A stretch of 28,281 nt of DNA from DATLZM01 sp035559315. Lineage in GTDB: Bacteria; Actinomycetota; UBA4738; HRBIN12. Position 1 is the stretch's first letter. Each line of letters begins with the position of its first letter. Below the pieces are notes generated by a model. That model saw only the letters and a program-made list of their open reading frames with translations. It did not search any database and was not told the DNA's origin. Below are positions 14,057-21,306 of the stretch, in pieces. The translations under genes and the position numbers were made by a program. The stretch spans positions 1 through 28,281 of the forward strand of contig DATMBJ010000094.1 in assembly GCA_035559315.1 (NCBI GenBank). Direction: 5' to 3'.

Positions 14057-14725
14057 GTGGAGGAACGCGCCGCGCAGCTCGAGGCCATCGCGCTCCTCGC
14101 GGAGCCGGTCCGGCGCCACCTCTACCGCTACGTCGTGGAGCGCGGGGAGGTGGGGCGCGAGGAGGCGGCCCGGGCGCTCGGGATCTCCCGGGCCCTGGCC
14201 GCCTTCCACCTCGACCGGATGGCCGCGGCCGGGCTCCTCGACGTCCGCTATCGGCGCCTCACCGGGCGGAGCGGCCCCGGCGCCGGGCGCCCGGCGAAGC
14301 TCTACCGGAGGGCCGCCACGGAGTTCCGGGTCTCGCTCCCCGAGCGGCGGTACGAGCTCCTCGCCGGGATCCTGGCCGCGGGGGTCCGGGGGGCCGGGGA
14401 CGGCGAGGCCCTCCGGGAGGCGGCCCGGGCGGCCGGGGCGGGCCTGGGCGAGCGGATCCGCCGGGCGGGGTGGCGGGCCGGTCCCAAGGCCGTCCGGCGG
14501 GCCCTGGCCGAGGAGGGGTTCGAGCCCGTCGAGGCCGGCGACGGCAGCGTGCGCCTCCGGAACTGCCCCTTCGAGGCCCTGGCCCGCGTCGACCCCGACC
14601 TGGTCTGCCGGGCCAACCTGTGGTTCATGGAGGGCCTCCTCGAGGCGGCAGGGCTCGCCGGGCTGGTCGCGGAGCTCGACCCCTCCGCGGGCGGCTGCTG
14701 CGTCGTGTTCCGCGGCCGGAGCTGA
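14057..14725 (+). CDS. SufR-like HTH transcriptional regulator with C-terminal cysteines
   Basis: Probable DNA-binding redox or iron-sulfur sensor, 222 residues from GTG 14057. The N-terminal winged helix (about 8-90) includes EEAARALGISRALAAFHLDRMAAAGLL and a wing ending GAGRPAKLYRR, the pattern of ArsR/DeoR-like regulators in the SufR group. The C-terminal part carries RNCPFEALARVDPDLVC (C170, C184) and GGCC (C214, C215), resembling the NCPY...VC...C arrangement that ligates a cluster in SufR-type proteins. The frame is open upstream to 13910, but those extra residues are low-complexity R/P/S/A and the TACAGT-N6-GTG promoter pattern favours 14057. Divergent from the molybdoenzyme operon, which it may control. 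Confidence 0.8.
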   Translation: MEERAAQLEAIALLAEPVRRHLYRYVVERGEVGREEAARALGISRALAAFHLDRMAAAGLLDVRYRRLTGRSGPGAGRPAKLYRRAATEFRVSLPERRYELLAGILAAGVRGAGDGEALREAARAAGAGLGERIRRAGWRAGPKAVRRALAEEGFEPVEAGDGSVRLRNCPFEALARVDPDLVCRANLWFMEGLLEAAGLAGLVAELDPSAGGCCVVFRGRS

Positions 14726-14731
14726 GCCCAC

Positions 14732-14760
14732 GCCCGGGGCCGAGCGCGGGCCCGGGGCCG
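14732..14760. repeat. short GC direct repeats, possible weak hairpin
   Basis: GCCCGGGGCCG occurs at 14732-14742 and 14750-14760, between the regulator stop and the next promoter. The two copies could also pair imperfectly as a stem, but no T-run follows, so a classical intrinsic terminator is not supported. Confidence 0.35.
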
Positions 14761-14775
14761 GGCGCGGCGCGCCGC

Positions 14776-14781
14776 TATCCT
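14776..14781 (+). promoter_or_regulatory. putative -10 element of the trio operon, leaderless
   Basis: TATCCT, then six bases, then GTG at 14788: the same TANNNT-N6-start pattern as at the other operon-leading plus-strand genes of the window. No clear -35 hexamer. Confidence 0.6.
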
Positions 14782-14787
14782 TCGCGC

Positions 14788-15420
14788 GTGGCGCTCCTGC
14801 TCCTGATCCGACACGGGGTCACGGCCTCCACCGGCATCCGGTTCCCCGAGCCCCAGACCCCGCTCTCGGCGGACGGCCTGGTCCAGGCCGACCGGCTGGT
14901 CTCCCGGCTCGAGCCCGTGGGGATCGACGCGCTCTATTCGAGCCCGCTCCTCCGCTGCCGGCAGACCGCCGAGCCCCTGGCCCGGGCCCGCGGGATGCCG
15001 GTCCGGGTCCGGGAGGACCTGGCCGACGTCCGCGTCGGGCGCTGGGCCGGCCGGCGCCTGGCGCAGGTGAAGCGCACGCGCCTGTGGCGGCGGGCGACCA
15101 CCGCCCCCCTCGCGACGCCGTTCCCCGGCGGCGAGAGCCTCCTCGACGCCTACCGCCGCGCCGTGGCGGAGCTCCACGCGATCGCCGAGGCCCACCCCCG
15201 AGCCACCGCCGCCGTGGTCACCCACGCCGACGTGATCCGCCTCGCGCTCGCCCACTTCCTCGGCGCGCCGGTCGAGGCGTTCGCGAGGCTCGCGATCGAC
15301 CCGGCCTCGGTCTCGGTGGTCTCCCTGGACGACGGCCCGCCCCGCGTGCTCCGGGTGAACGACACCGGGGGCCTGGAGGGCCTCCCCCCGGGGCGGCGGC
15401 GCGGGAACGTGCGAGGATAG
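14788..15420 (+). CDS. MSMEG_4193-type histidine phosphatase superfamily protein
   Basis: Phosphoglycerate-mutase-like protein of 210 residues, first member of the trio (phosphatase, DUF3090, SCO1664-like) shared by many Actinobacteria. The catalytic RHG motif is LIRHGVT (residues 6-12), with the supporting arginine in ALYSSPLLRCRQTAEPLA, a glutamate in PGGES, and the second catalytic histidine in AAVVTHADVIRLALAHFLG. All active-site elements are present, so a phosphatase or mutase activity is expected, though the substrate is not known. The GTG at 14788 is fixed by the TATCCT-N6-GTG promoter pattern and gives the normal short N-terminus. The DUF3090 start follows five bases after its TAG. 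Confidence 0.9.
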   Translation: MALLLLIRHGVTASTGIRFPEPQTPLSADGLVQADRLVSRLEPVGIDALYSSPLLRCRQTAEPLARARGMPVRVREDLADVRVGRWAGRRLAQVKRTRLWRRATTAPLATPFPGGESLLDAYRRAVAELHAIAEAHPRATAAVVTHADVIRLALAHFLGAPVEAFARLAIDPASVSVVSLDDGPPRVLRVNDTGGLEGLPPGRRRGNVRG

Positions 15421-15425
15421 GCCGC

Positions 15426-15935
15426 GTGGAGCTCGGACCGGTCGACCGGATCACGACCGACGCGATCGGCGAGCCCGGCCGGCGCACGTTCTTCATCCAG
15501 GCGCGCCGCGGCCCGGACCTGGTGACCGTGATCGTCGAGAAGCAGCAGGTGCAGCTCCTCGCCCAGTCGATCCTCGAGATCCTCGCCGGGATCGGGCGGG
15601 AGACCGAGGAGGGGCCGCCGGAGGAGGAGATGGCCCTCGAGGAGCCGCTCGACCCTCTGTGGCGCGTGGGGCGCCTCACGATCGGCTACGACGAAGGACG
15701 GGACCTGTTCCAGCTTGAGCTCGAGGAGCTCGTGGAGGAGGACCTCGAGGAGGGGTTCCCCGAGGAACCGGAGAGGATCGTGCTCTGGGCGACGCGGGGG
15801 CAGATGCTCGCGCTCTCCCGCCACTCGGCGACGGTCGCGGCCCGCGGCCGGCCGACCTGCCGCTTCTGCGGCAACCCCATCGACCCGGAGGGGCACCGGT
15901 GTCCGGCGATGAACGGCCACCGCGGCACGGAGTGA
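15426..15935 (+). CDS. DUF3090 family protein
   Basis: Conserved actinobacterial protein of unknown function, 169 residues. Recognisable parts are RTFFIQARRGPDLVTVIVEKQQVQLLAQSILEIL (about 20-53), the FRVG-like LDPLWRVGRLTIGYDEGRDLFQLELEEL, and the C-terminal zinc-ribbon-like tail PTCRFCGNPIDPEGHRCPAMNGH, in which two CxxC-type cysteines and a CP/H pair could bind zinc. The acidic middle is typical. GTG 15426 is five bases after the phosphatase stop. The coding region overlaps the next start by 37 bases, so the trio is translationally linked. Confidence 0.9.
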   Translation: MELGPVDRITTDAIGEPGRRTFFIQARRGPDLVTVIVEKQQVQLLAQSILEILAGIGRETEEGPPEEEMALEEPLDPLWRVGRLTIGYDEGRDLFQLELEELVEEDLEEGFPEEPERIVLWATRGQMLALSRHSATVAARGRPTCRFCGNPIDPEGHRCPAMNGHRGTE

Positions 15936-16711
15936 GCCGTGCCGGCCGAGAGGGGCGAGCATCCCGTGCCGGCCGGCGCGACGGAGCGTCCCGGGCCGCC
16001 CGGGAGCTGGACGACCTGCTCGCGCTCCTGGCCGGCGGCGAGCTGGAGGTGCTCGGCCGCCTCCCCCGGGCCTCGAACGCGACGTTCCTCGTGCGGGTGC
16101 GGGAGCGGGGGCGGGAGGCCGCCGCGGTCTACAAGCCACGAGCGGGCGAGGCGCCGCTCTGGGATTTCCCGGACGGGACGCTCTGCGCCCGGGAGGTCGC
16201 GGCGTTCCTCGTGGCCCGTGAGCTGGGCTGGCCGAACGTCCCGCCCACGGTCCTCCGCGACGGGCCGCTCGGGGTCGGCTCGGTCCAGCTCTACGTCGAG
16301 CACGACCCGGAGGAACACGCGCTCACGCTGGCGGAGCGGTACCCCGACGAGTTCCGCCGGATCGCCGCGTTCGACGTCGTGGTGAACAACGCCGACCGGA
16401 AGGCCGGGCACTGCCTCCTGGGCGTCGACGGGAGGATCCACGTGGTGGACCACGGCGTGTGCTTCTCGCCCGAGCCGAAGCTGCGGACGGTGCTCTGGGG
16501 CTTCGTCGGCGAGGAGCTCCCACCGCCGCTCGCCGCGGACCTCCGCCGGCTGGCCGGCGAGCTGCGGGAGGGACCGCTCGGGCGGCGCCTGGCCGACCTC
16601 CTCTCCGAGCGCGAGGCGCGGGCGACCGCGGTCCGGGCCGAGCGGCTCGCCCGCGAGGGGAGGTTCCCGGGCCCCGGTCCCGAGCGCCCCTACCCGTGGC
16701 CGCTCCTCTGA
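15899..16711 (+). CDS. SCO1664 family protein (PI3/4-kinase-like fold)
   Basis: Third trio member, 270 residues, with a kinase-like core. Seen motifs: a lysine in AAVYKPRAGEAPLWDFPDGTL (nucleotide-binding region), REVAAFLVARELGWPNVPPTV, the catalytic-loop equivalent FDVVVNNADRKAGHCLL and a metal-binding DHG in IHVVDHGVCF. These match the PI3/4-kinase-like layout described for this family, so phosphotransfer is plausible but unproven. The GTG at 15899 is chosen because GGAGGGG lies about six bases before it, although this makes it overlap DUF3090 by 37 bases; an in-frame GTG at 15932 is the alternative. The first 30 residues are arginine/glycine-rich. The next gene starts two bases after the stop. 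Confidence 0.88.
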   Translation: MSGDERPPRHGVSRAGREGRASRAGRRDGASRAARELDDLLALLAGGELEVLGRLPRASNATFLVRVRERGREAAAVYKPRAGEAPLWDFPDGTLCAREVAAFLVARELGWPNVPPTVLRDGPLGVGSVQLYVEHDPEEHALTLAERYPDEFRRIAAFDVVVNNADRKAGHCLLGVDGRIHVVDHGVCFSPEPKLRTVLWGFVGEELPPPLAADLRRLAGELREGPLGRRLADLLSEREARATAVRAERLAREGRFPGPGPERPYPWPLL

Positions 16712-16713
16712 CG

Positions 16714-17295
16714 ATGCGGGGCCCGCTCGCTCCGGCCGTCCGGCGACCGCTCGCTCCGGCCGTTCGGCGGCCCCTGCGGTACGCGCTGCTCGACTCGCCG
16801 CTGGGGCCGATCCTCGCCGCGGCCGGGGAGCGGGGGGTCGTGCGGCTCGCCTTCGCCGACCGCGGCCCCGGGCCCATCCTCGAGGAGCTCGCTCTCCTCA
16901 CGGGGACCGAGCCGCGGGAGGACCGGCGCGCGCTCGCCGGCCTTGCCCGCGAGCTCGACGCCTACTTCGCGGGCCGCCTCCGGCGGTTCGCCTCCCGCCC
17001 GGACCTCTCGCTCGTCCCGCCGGGCTTCGCCCGGAGGGTGCTGGGGGCGACCGTCCGCATCCCCTACGGGGCCGTCGCGACCTACGGGCGGGTCGCGGCC
17101 CTCGCCGGGAGCCCGCGGGCCGCCCGGGCCGCGGGGAACGCGCTCAACCGGAACCCGGTGGCGCTCCTCGTCCCCTGCCACCGGGTGGTCCCGGCCGACG
17201 GGACCATCGGCGGCTACGGCGGCGACGAGGCCCGCAAGGAGGCCCTCCTCCGCCTCGAGGGAGCGTTGGGGGGCCTCTCGGCAGGGGCTCCGTGA
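16714..17295 (+). CDS. ogt: methylated-DNA--[protein]-cysteine S-methyltransferase
   Basis: DNA repair suicide enzyme that moves an alkyl group from O6-alkylguanine to its own cysteine. The 193-residue product has the N-terminal ribonuclease-like domain (about 22-100) and the C-terminal DNA-binding/active-site domain: IPYGAVATYGRVAALAGSPRAARAAGNALNRNP, then LVPCHRVVPADGTIGGYGG with the acceptor C155 in PCHRV. ATG 16714 starts two bases after the SCO1664-like stop and no Shine-Dalgarno is seen, so coupled translation is likely. The N-terminus contains a tandem duplication (PLAPAVRR twice) not usual for the family. Its stop lies ten bases from the stop of the convergent amidohydrolase gene. Confidence 0.94.
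   Translation: MRGPLAPAVRRPLAPAVRRPLRYALLDSPLGPILAAAGERGVVRLAFADRGPGPILEELALLTGTEPREDRRALAGLARELDAYFAGRLRRFASRPDLSLVPPGFARRVLGATVRIPYGAVATYGRVAALAGSPRAARAAGNALNRNPVALLVPCHRVVPADGTIGGYGGDEARKEALLRLEGALGGLSAGAP
16723..16770 (+). repeat. 24-bp tandem duplication inside ogt
   Basis: Copies at 16723-16746 and 16747-16770 agree at 22 of 24 bases and encode the octapeptide PLAPAVRR twice. The length keeps the frame. It lies in the first 20 codons, ahead of the recognised domain. Confidence 0.85.
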
Positions 17296-17305
17296 GATGG
17301 CGAAC

Positions 17306-18109
17306 CTATCCAGCCGGGGGAGGCGCGGACGGCGGCTCGACGCCCTGCTCCTGCTCGGCATCAACGTCCTTGCGAGCGAGGCCGAACAGCCGCGTCGCGT
17401 TCCCCCCTTGGATCGCCTTGCGGGCTTCGTCGCTCATGCGAGCGGAGCTCAGACGCTTCCACTCGAAGTCAGGATCGAAGACGGGCGCCATCGAGCCGTA
17501 GAGGACCCGCTCGGGGTCGGCTGCGGCCAACCGCTCGATGAAGTCCTGCCGGTATTCCCCGTTCGTGAGAACCCTCAGGTTCGCAGTCGACGTGACTGCC
17601 AGCCAGGCGTCGGCGAGGGCCAGGCCAGAGATATTCAGATTCCCGCAGTTCGTCATGACGACCGGGGTCTCCGGGAACTCAGCGGCTACTTGGGAGACCT
17701 GAAGGGGCTCCGACAGGGCGAACAGGCCCGCGGCAACCACGACCGGCGCCCGGCGCCGCTGCGCTACCTCCAGGATGTTCCTCGCCTGGGTGATAGGACA
17801 CGCTTCTTCCCCAGGGTGCAGGAAGATACCCGCGCACCCCAGCTCATCCAGGCATCGGCCGGCTTCCCTCACCGCGCGTGCACCGTCGGTCGGGTCGACC
17901 CGGCCAAGGGCGATCACCCGACCGCCGCTCTCGGCAGCGAAGCGCGCCAGGGCATCGTTCGCCGGCCCTAGGTGATAGTCCCGGGGTCGGGCCGGGGCGG
18001 CGACGATGACATCGATCCCGATGCGATCGGCCACAGCGAGAGCCTCCTGGGGCCCGAGCGAGGGGCCGAAGCGGTTCTCACCCAGCAGCATGAGGGCATC
18101 GACGTTCAT
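17306..18109 (-). CDS. amidohydrolase-2-like protein without metal ligands (probable pseudoenzyme)
   Basis: A 267-residue TIM-barrel-like protein homologous in layout to the gene just upstream in the operon. Comparing the two by eye, each expected metal-site residue is replaced: HTH becomes LML (residues 6-8), the GVKLHP lysine becomes F96 (GIFLHP), the fourth-strand FHCG histidine becomes alanine (VVAAG), the GHMGG histidine becomes N154 (TNCGN), and the GSDGP aspartate becomes M207 (GSMAP). The reading frame is otherwise intact, which argues for a kept, perhaps non-catalytic or partner function. The ATG at 18109 overlaps the upstream stop (ATGA). The last 20 residues are a Pro/Gln/Glu-rich tail. 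It ends the operon, convergent with ogt. Confidence 0.82.
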   Translation of the reverse strand: MNVDALMLLGENRFGPSLGPQEALAVADRIGIDVIVAAPARPRDYHLGPANDALARFAAESGGRVIALGRVDPTDGARAVREAGRCLDELGCAGIFLHPGEEACPITQARNILEVAQRRRAPVVVAAGLFALSEPLQVSQVAAEFPETPVVMTNCGNLNISGLALADAWLAVTSTANLRVLTNGEYRQDFIERLAAADPERVLYGSMAPVFDPDFEWKRLSSARMSDEARKAIQGGNATRLFGLARKDVDAEQEQGVEPPSAPPPAG

Positions 18110-18855
18110 GGATCCCGTGTCCCAAGTCGCAGCATGACAGCGGCGTTGCCCCCGAGCACGAGTCGTTCCTCCTCCGCAGGGAGCCCGGCCATCCGGACCT
18201 TCTCGACCTCGAGACGAGGATTGCATCCTGGGCCATCGCTCCCGAACAGGACCCGTTCCGGACCGCATCGTCGAACGGCCTCAGCGATCCTGGCCGGGTA
18301 CGGCATGGCCGAGGTTTCGAGGTAGAGGTTGGGGTGGCGCTCGGCCATCTCGATCGCCTCGGCGACATGGAAATAGCCGCCCATGTGGCCGAGCACGACG
18401 GCGGTGTCCGGCGCCCGCGCTGCTCCGGCGGCGATGACCTGCGGCGTCGTGTAGGGATCGTCTCCACAGTGGAACAGCACCGGTACGCCGAGGTCCCCAC
18501 ACGCGCGCAGGAGCTCGATCGTGGGCTCGTCCGCGGGGTTCGCCAGGGTCGTCGTCGGGTGGAGCTTCACTCCCCGGAAGTTGAGATCCTCCACCGCTTC
18601 GCGCAGGATCGCACGGGCCTCTCGACGATGGTTGGGGTTCAGTCGCACGAAACCGATCAAGCGGTCGGGGAAGCGCGCCACAGCATCCGCCAGGTAGGCG
18701 AGAGCCCGGGGGTTCACCCCCGGGAGATCTACGTACGTCATCACGACCGCACGATCGATCGCAGCCTCATCCAGCAGCGGAACGAGCTTCTCCGGTGGGT
18801 CGATCCAGCCGAACAGCTCCGCTTCATCCACATGCGTGTGGAAGTCGATGATCAT
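18106..18855 (-). CDS. amidohydrolase family 2 metal-dependent hydrolase or lactonase
   Basis: TIM-barrel metalloenzyme of 249 residues. The full set of candidate metal and catalytic residues is present: H6 and H8 in MIIDFHTHVD, K97 in GVKLHP, H129 in VLFHCGD, H157 in VLGHMGG and D207 in LFGSDGP. Members of this group hydrolyse amides or lactones or decarboxylate aromatic acids, so the reaction cannot be fixed. ATG 18855 overlaps the stop of the M20 gene (ATGA), and its own stop overlaps the start of the next, metal-less paralog. With the dehydrogenase two genes upstream, a lactone-opening role is one option; with the M20 gene, amide hydrolysis is another. Confidence 0.88.
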   Translation of the reverse strand: MIIDFHTHVDEAELFGWIDPPEKLVPLLDEAAIDRAVVMTYVDLPGVNPRALAYLADAVARFPDRLIGFVRLNPNHRREARAILREAVEDLNFRGVKLHPTTTLANPADEPTIELLRACGDLGVPVLFHCGDDPYTTPQVIAAGAARAPDTAVVLGHMGGYFHVAEAIEMAERHPNLYLETSAMPYPARIAEAVRRCGPERVLFGSDGPGCNPRLEVEKVRMAGLPAEEERLVLGGNAAVMLRLGTRDP

Positions 18856-20006
18856 CGACGCTCCTCGGTAGGGACAGGTGCGGCGGCAGCCCGCGCGAAT
18901 CGACGCACGACCTCTGCGTACAACGTCACAGCTTGCTGGACCTCGTGGATCCGAACCCATTCATCGCTCGAGTGCGCCACATCGATGGACCCGGGGCCGA
19001 GGACGACGCAAGGGATGCCACCGAGCCCGGCGAGGTTCGAGGCATCGGTCCCGTAGGGGGCACCGCCTGCGATCTCGGTACGCCCCAGCACATCGCGCAC
19101 GGCGCCTTCGGCCGCCTCCACCAGCGGATGGTCTGCAGGTGTCTCCACGGCGGGGAGCAGGATGTACGGTGCCTCCCGGTGAACCAGGTCACCTCGCTCC
19201 TGTACATGGCTGAGGATCTCATCGATCTCGGCCATCGCGTCTTCGGGCCGCTCGCCCGGAGCGAGGCGCCGATCGAAGAGAACCTCACATCGGTCCGGCA
19301 CGACGTTCGGCGCGGATCCTCCGCGGATCACACCGACGGTGAGCAGCGCTGGCCCGGCCAATGGGTGAGCGCGCAGGCGCAACCTTGGGATCAGACCCTC
19401 AAGGGCCACCACTGCTCGAGCGGCGGCGGAGATCGCGTTGATCCCCAGATCGGCGCGGGAGCTGTGGGCAGCGCGCCCGTTGGCGATCACACGGAAACGC
19501 GCCAGGCCGTTGTGGACGCGGACCGGGGAGAGAGAGGTGGGCTCACCGACCACGGCGCCCTGCACGGGCGGCAGTTGCTGCAGGAGGGCTCGCGAGCCCA
19601 CCATGCCGACTTCCTCATCGATCGTGCCCGCGAAGATCACGGTCGGCCGCTCAGGCCCATCTTTCGAGAGTTCGTGGAGCGCTCCGACCATCGCAGCAGC
19701 GGAGCCCTTCGTGTCGCACGCGCCTCGCCCGACCAGCCGGTCCCGGTCGCGCCGCACACGGAGGAACGGGGCCACCGTGTCCAGGTGCGCCTGGAGCAGC
19801 ACGGCTACGTCAGCCCTGCCGGGGAGCGTGGCGAGGATGTTCGGCCGTCCCGGCTCGACCTCGTTGACGGCGACCGCGAGCCCCAGATCCCCCAATAGGC
19901 GCGCGAGGGATGCCGCGATGTTCCCCTCGCCTTCCCCACCCATGGCCGGGTTCACCGACGGGATGGAGACCAGCTCCTCGAGTACCTCGACGACGTCCAC
20001 CTGCAC
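18852..20006 (-). CDS. M20 family metallopeptidase/amidase (ArgE/DapE type)
   Basis: Di-zinc cytoplasmic hydrolase of 384 residues, acting on N-acyl amino acids, small peptides or related amides. Active-site residues seen: H74 and D76 in LLQAHLDTVAP, the bridging D98 in GRGACDTKG, the base pair E131/E132 in IDEEVGM, E155 in VGEPTS, and a C-terminal metal histidine in VAHSSDEWV. The dimerisation domain (about 170-280, with GRAAHSSRADLGINAI) is present. The GTG at 20006 (or a second GTG two codons later) follows a GGAGG. It lies ten bases after the dehydrogenase stop and overlaps the next gene. The exact substrate cannot be read from sequence. Confidence 0.9.
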   Translation of the reverse strand: MQVDVVEVLEELVSIPSVNPAMGGEGEGNIAASLARLLGDLGLAVAVNEVEPGRPNILATLPGRADVAVLLQAHLDTVAPFLRVRRDRDRLVGRGACDTKGSAAAMVGALHELSKDGPERPTVIFAGTIDEEVGMVGSRALLQQLPPVQGAVVGEPTSLSPVRVHNGLARFRVIANGRAAHSSRADLGINAISAAARAVVALEGLIPRLRLRAHPLAGPALLTVGVIRGGSAPNVVPDRCEVLFDRRLAPGERPEDAMAEIDEILSHVQERGDLVHREAPYILLPAVETPADHPLVEAAEGAVRDVLGRTEIAGGAPYGTDASNLAGLGGIPCVVLGPGSIDVAHSSDEWVRIHEVQQAVTLYAEVVRRFARAAAAPVPTEERR

Positions 20007-20016
20007 CCAGCCTCCG

Positions 20017-20763
20017 CTACCTGGCGATGTAGCCGCCGTCGATCACCAGCGAAGCCCCGGTCATGAAGGACGACTCATCGCTCGCGAGGAAGACGGCGCC
20101 GGACGCGATCTCTTCGGGTCGACCCAGTCGGCCCAACATCGTGCTGGAGGCCCACGTCGCCAGCAGCTCGTCTCGGTTGGGCTTCCCCTCGAGCTGGCGC
20201 TCGATCATCGGGGTCATCGTGGGGCCGGGGCAAAGAGCGTTACAGCGCACCCCGTACTTCGCGAAGTCCATCGCGATGCCCCGGACGAGCCCGATGACTC
20301 CGGATTTGGCCGCCAGGTAGGACGTGAATCTCTCCAAGGCGACGAACGCGAGCTGGCTCCCTACCGCGATCAGCGAGCCCCCACCCTGCTCGATCATGAG
20401 TGGGAGGGCGCTCTTGAACGTGGCGAAAACACCGCGTAGCAGAACGGCTTGGTGCGCATCCCACTGTTCGTACGTCAGCTCGAGTGCGTGGGCGACGAGC
20501 TCGTATCCCGCATTGGCAACCACGACGTCGAGCCCGCCGAACTCCGTGCGCGCCCGTTCCACCGCCGTTCCTATCTGAGCTGGGTCCGCCACGTCGCATA
20601 CCTGGAAGCTCGCACCCGTGCGTTCGACACGGTCACGCGTCGAAGGATCCCGTTCGGCCACCAGCACTCGGGCCCCCTCTTGGACGAAGCGTCGGGTGAT
20701 GGCTTCCCCGATGCCAGAGCCGCCCCCGGTGACCAATGCTCGTTTGCCCTCCAGCTTGCCCAT
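20017..20763 (-). CDS. short-chain dehydrogenase/reductase (classical SDR)
   Basis: NAD(P)-dependent oxidoreductase of 248 residues, the standard length. Cofactor motif TGGGSGIG (12-19), VANAG near 82-86, catalytic S136 (AVGSQ), Y149 and K153 (SYLAAKSG), and the PGPTMTPMI loop followed by RLGRPEEIASGAVFLASDESSFMTGASLVIDGG, typical of classical SDR enzymes acting on sugars, polyols or hydroxy acids. The second strand ends VAERDP, which does not settle NAD versus NADP. ATG 20763 starts three bases after the upstream stop. In the operon it could oxidise the imported compound or an intermediate. Confidence 0.92.
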   Translation of the reverse strand: MGKLEGKRALVTGGGSGIGEAITRRFVQEGARVLVAERDPSTRDRVERTGASFQVCDVADPAQIGTAVERARTEFGGLDVVVANAGYELVAHALELTYEQWDAHQAVLLRGVFATFKSALPLMIEQGGGSLIAVGSQLAFVALERFTSYLAAKSGVIGLVRGIAMDFAKYGVRCNALCPGPTMTPMIERQLEGKPNRDELLATWASSTMLGRLGRPEEIASGAVFLASDESSFMTGASLVIDGGYIAR

Positions 20764-20766
20764 GAT

Positions 20767-21273
20767 TCAGTACCGCAGATGAGGAGGGAGGGCCAACGCA
20801 TGCCACACGGTCTCCCGGTGGAACGTGCGATCGAAACCTCCCCCATCCCATGTCGACATCAGCTTCGGCCAGATCCGGATCGGCACGCGTGGGAAGTCAA
20901 AGGTGGCCTCTCCGTACGCCAGACCCTCCGGGCCGATGTATCTCAGGATCATCTCCCGCGCCGGCGACTTCCAGTCGAAATCCTCCGGGAGGAACTCCAC
21001 CACGCCCTTGAAGCTCACGCGCTTGTAGGGCAGGGTCGGGTTCTCGACGAGCCCTCCGCACCTCGGGTCGCGACGCAGGTTCTTGATGTACCCAGTCTTC
21101 TCCTTGCCCACCACGAGGAAGGAGGACCCGTCCCATAGGTACCACACGGGGCTGACCGTGGGCCAGCCAGCCTCATCGGTGGTGGCGATCTTCAGGAATT
21201 TCGCACCCTCGTTGAGGAAGGCATCGCGCTCCTCGACGGTCATCCCCCTGCCGGAAGCCGATGTCATGGCCAT
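20767..21273 (-). CDS. pyridoxamine 5'-phosphate oxidase-fold FMN-binding protein
   Basis: A 168-residue split-barrel protein of the PPOX class. Visible landmarks are MTVEERDAFLNEGAKFLKIATTDEAGWPTVSPVWYLWDGSSFLVV (about 11-56), GYIKNLRRDPRCGGLVENP and KGVVEFLPEDFD, matching small actinobacterial flavin/F420-binding oxidoreductases. It lacks features that would fix a substrate. Three starts are possible (21297, 21273, 21267); 21273 and 21267 are better placed after the GGGGGTGGTGAGG stretch, and 21273 is used here. It is 33 bases from the permease stop upstream and three bases from the SDR start. It may work with the SDR on the same pathway. Confidence 0.85.
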   Translation of the reverse strand: MAMTSASGRGMTVEERDAFLNEGAKFLKIATTDEAGWPTVSPVWYLWDGSSFLVVGKEKTGYIKNLRRDPRCGGLVENPTLPYKRVSFKGVVEFLPEDFDWKSPAREMILRYIGPEGLAYGEATFDFPRVPIRIWPKLMSTWDGGGFDRTFHRETVWHALALPPHLRY

Positions 21274-21306
21274 CCTCACCACCCCCTTCCCTCGCATCGC
21301 GGAGAT

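Noticed and set aside
14732..14760. GC hairpin after the SufR-like regulator as an intrinsic terminator
   Set aside because: Stem pairing is imperfect and no T-tract follows, so it is reported only as a repeat.
15411..15426. Leaderless -10 element before DUF3090
   Set aside because: The bases before the GTG do not fit TANNNT at six bases, and the gene is five bases after the upstream stop, so coupling explains its translation.
17290..17310. Attachment site or direct repeat at the left border of the low-GC island
   Set aside because: No matching sequence was found near 27734-27907 and no tRNA or integrase gene is present.
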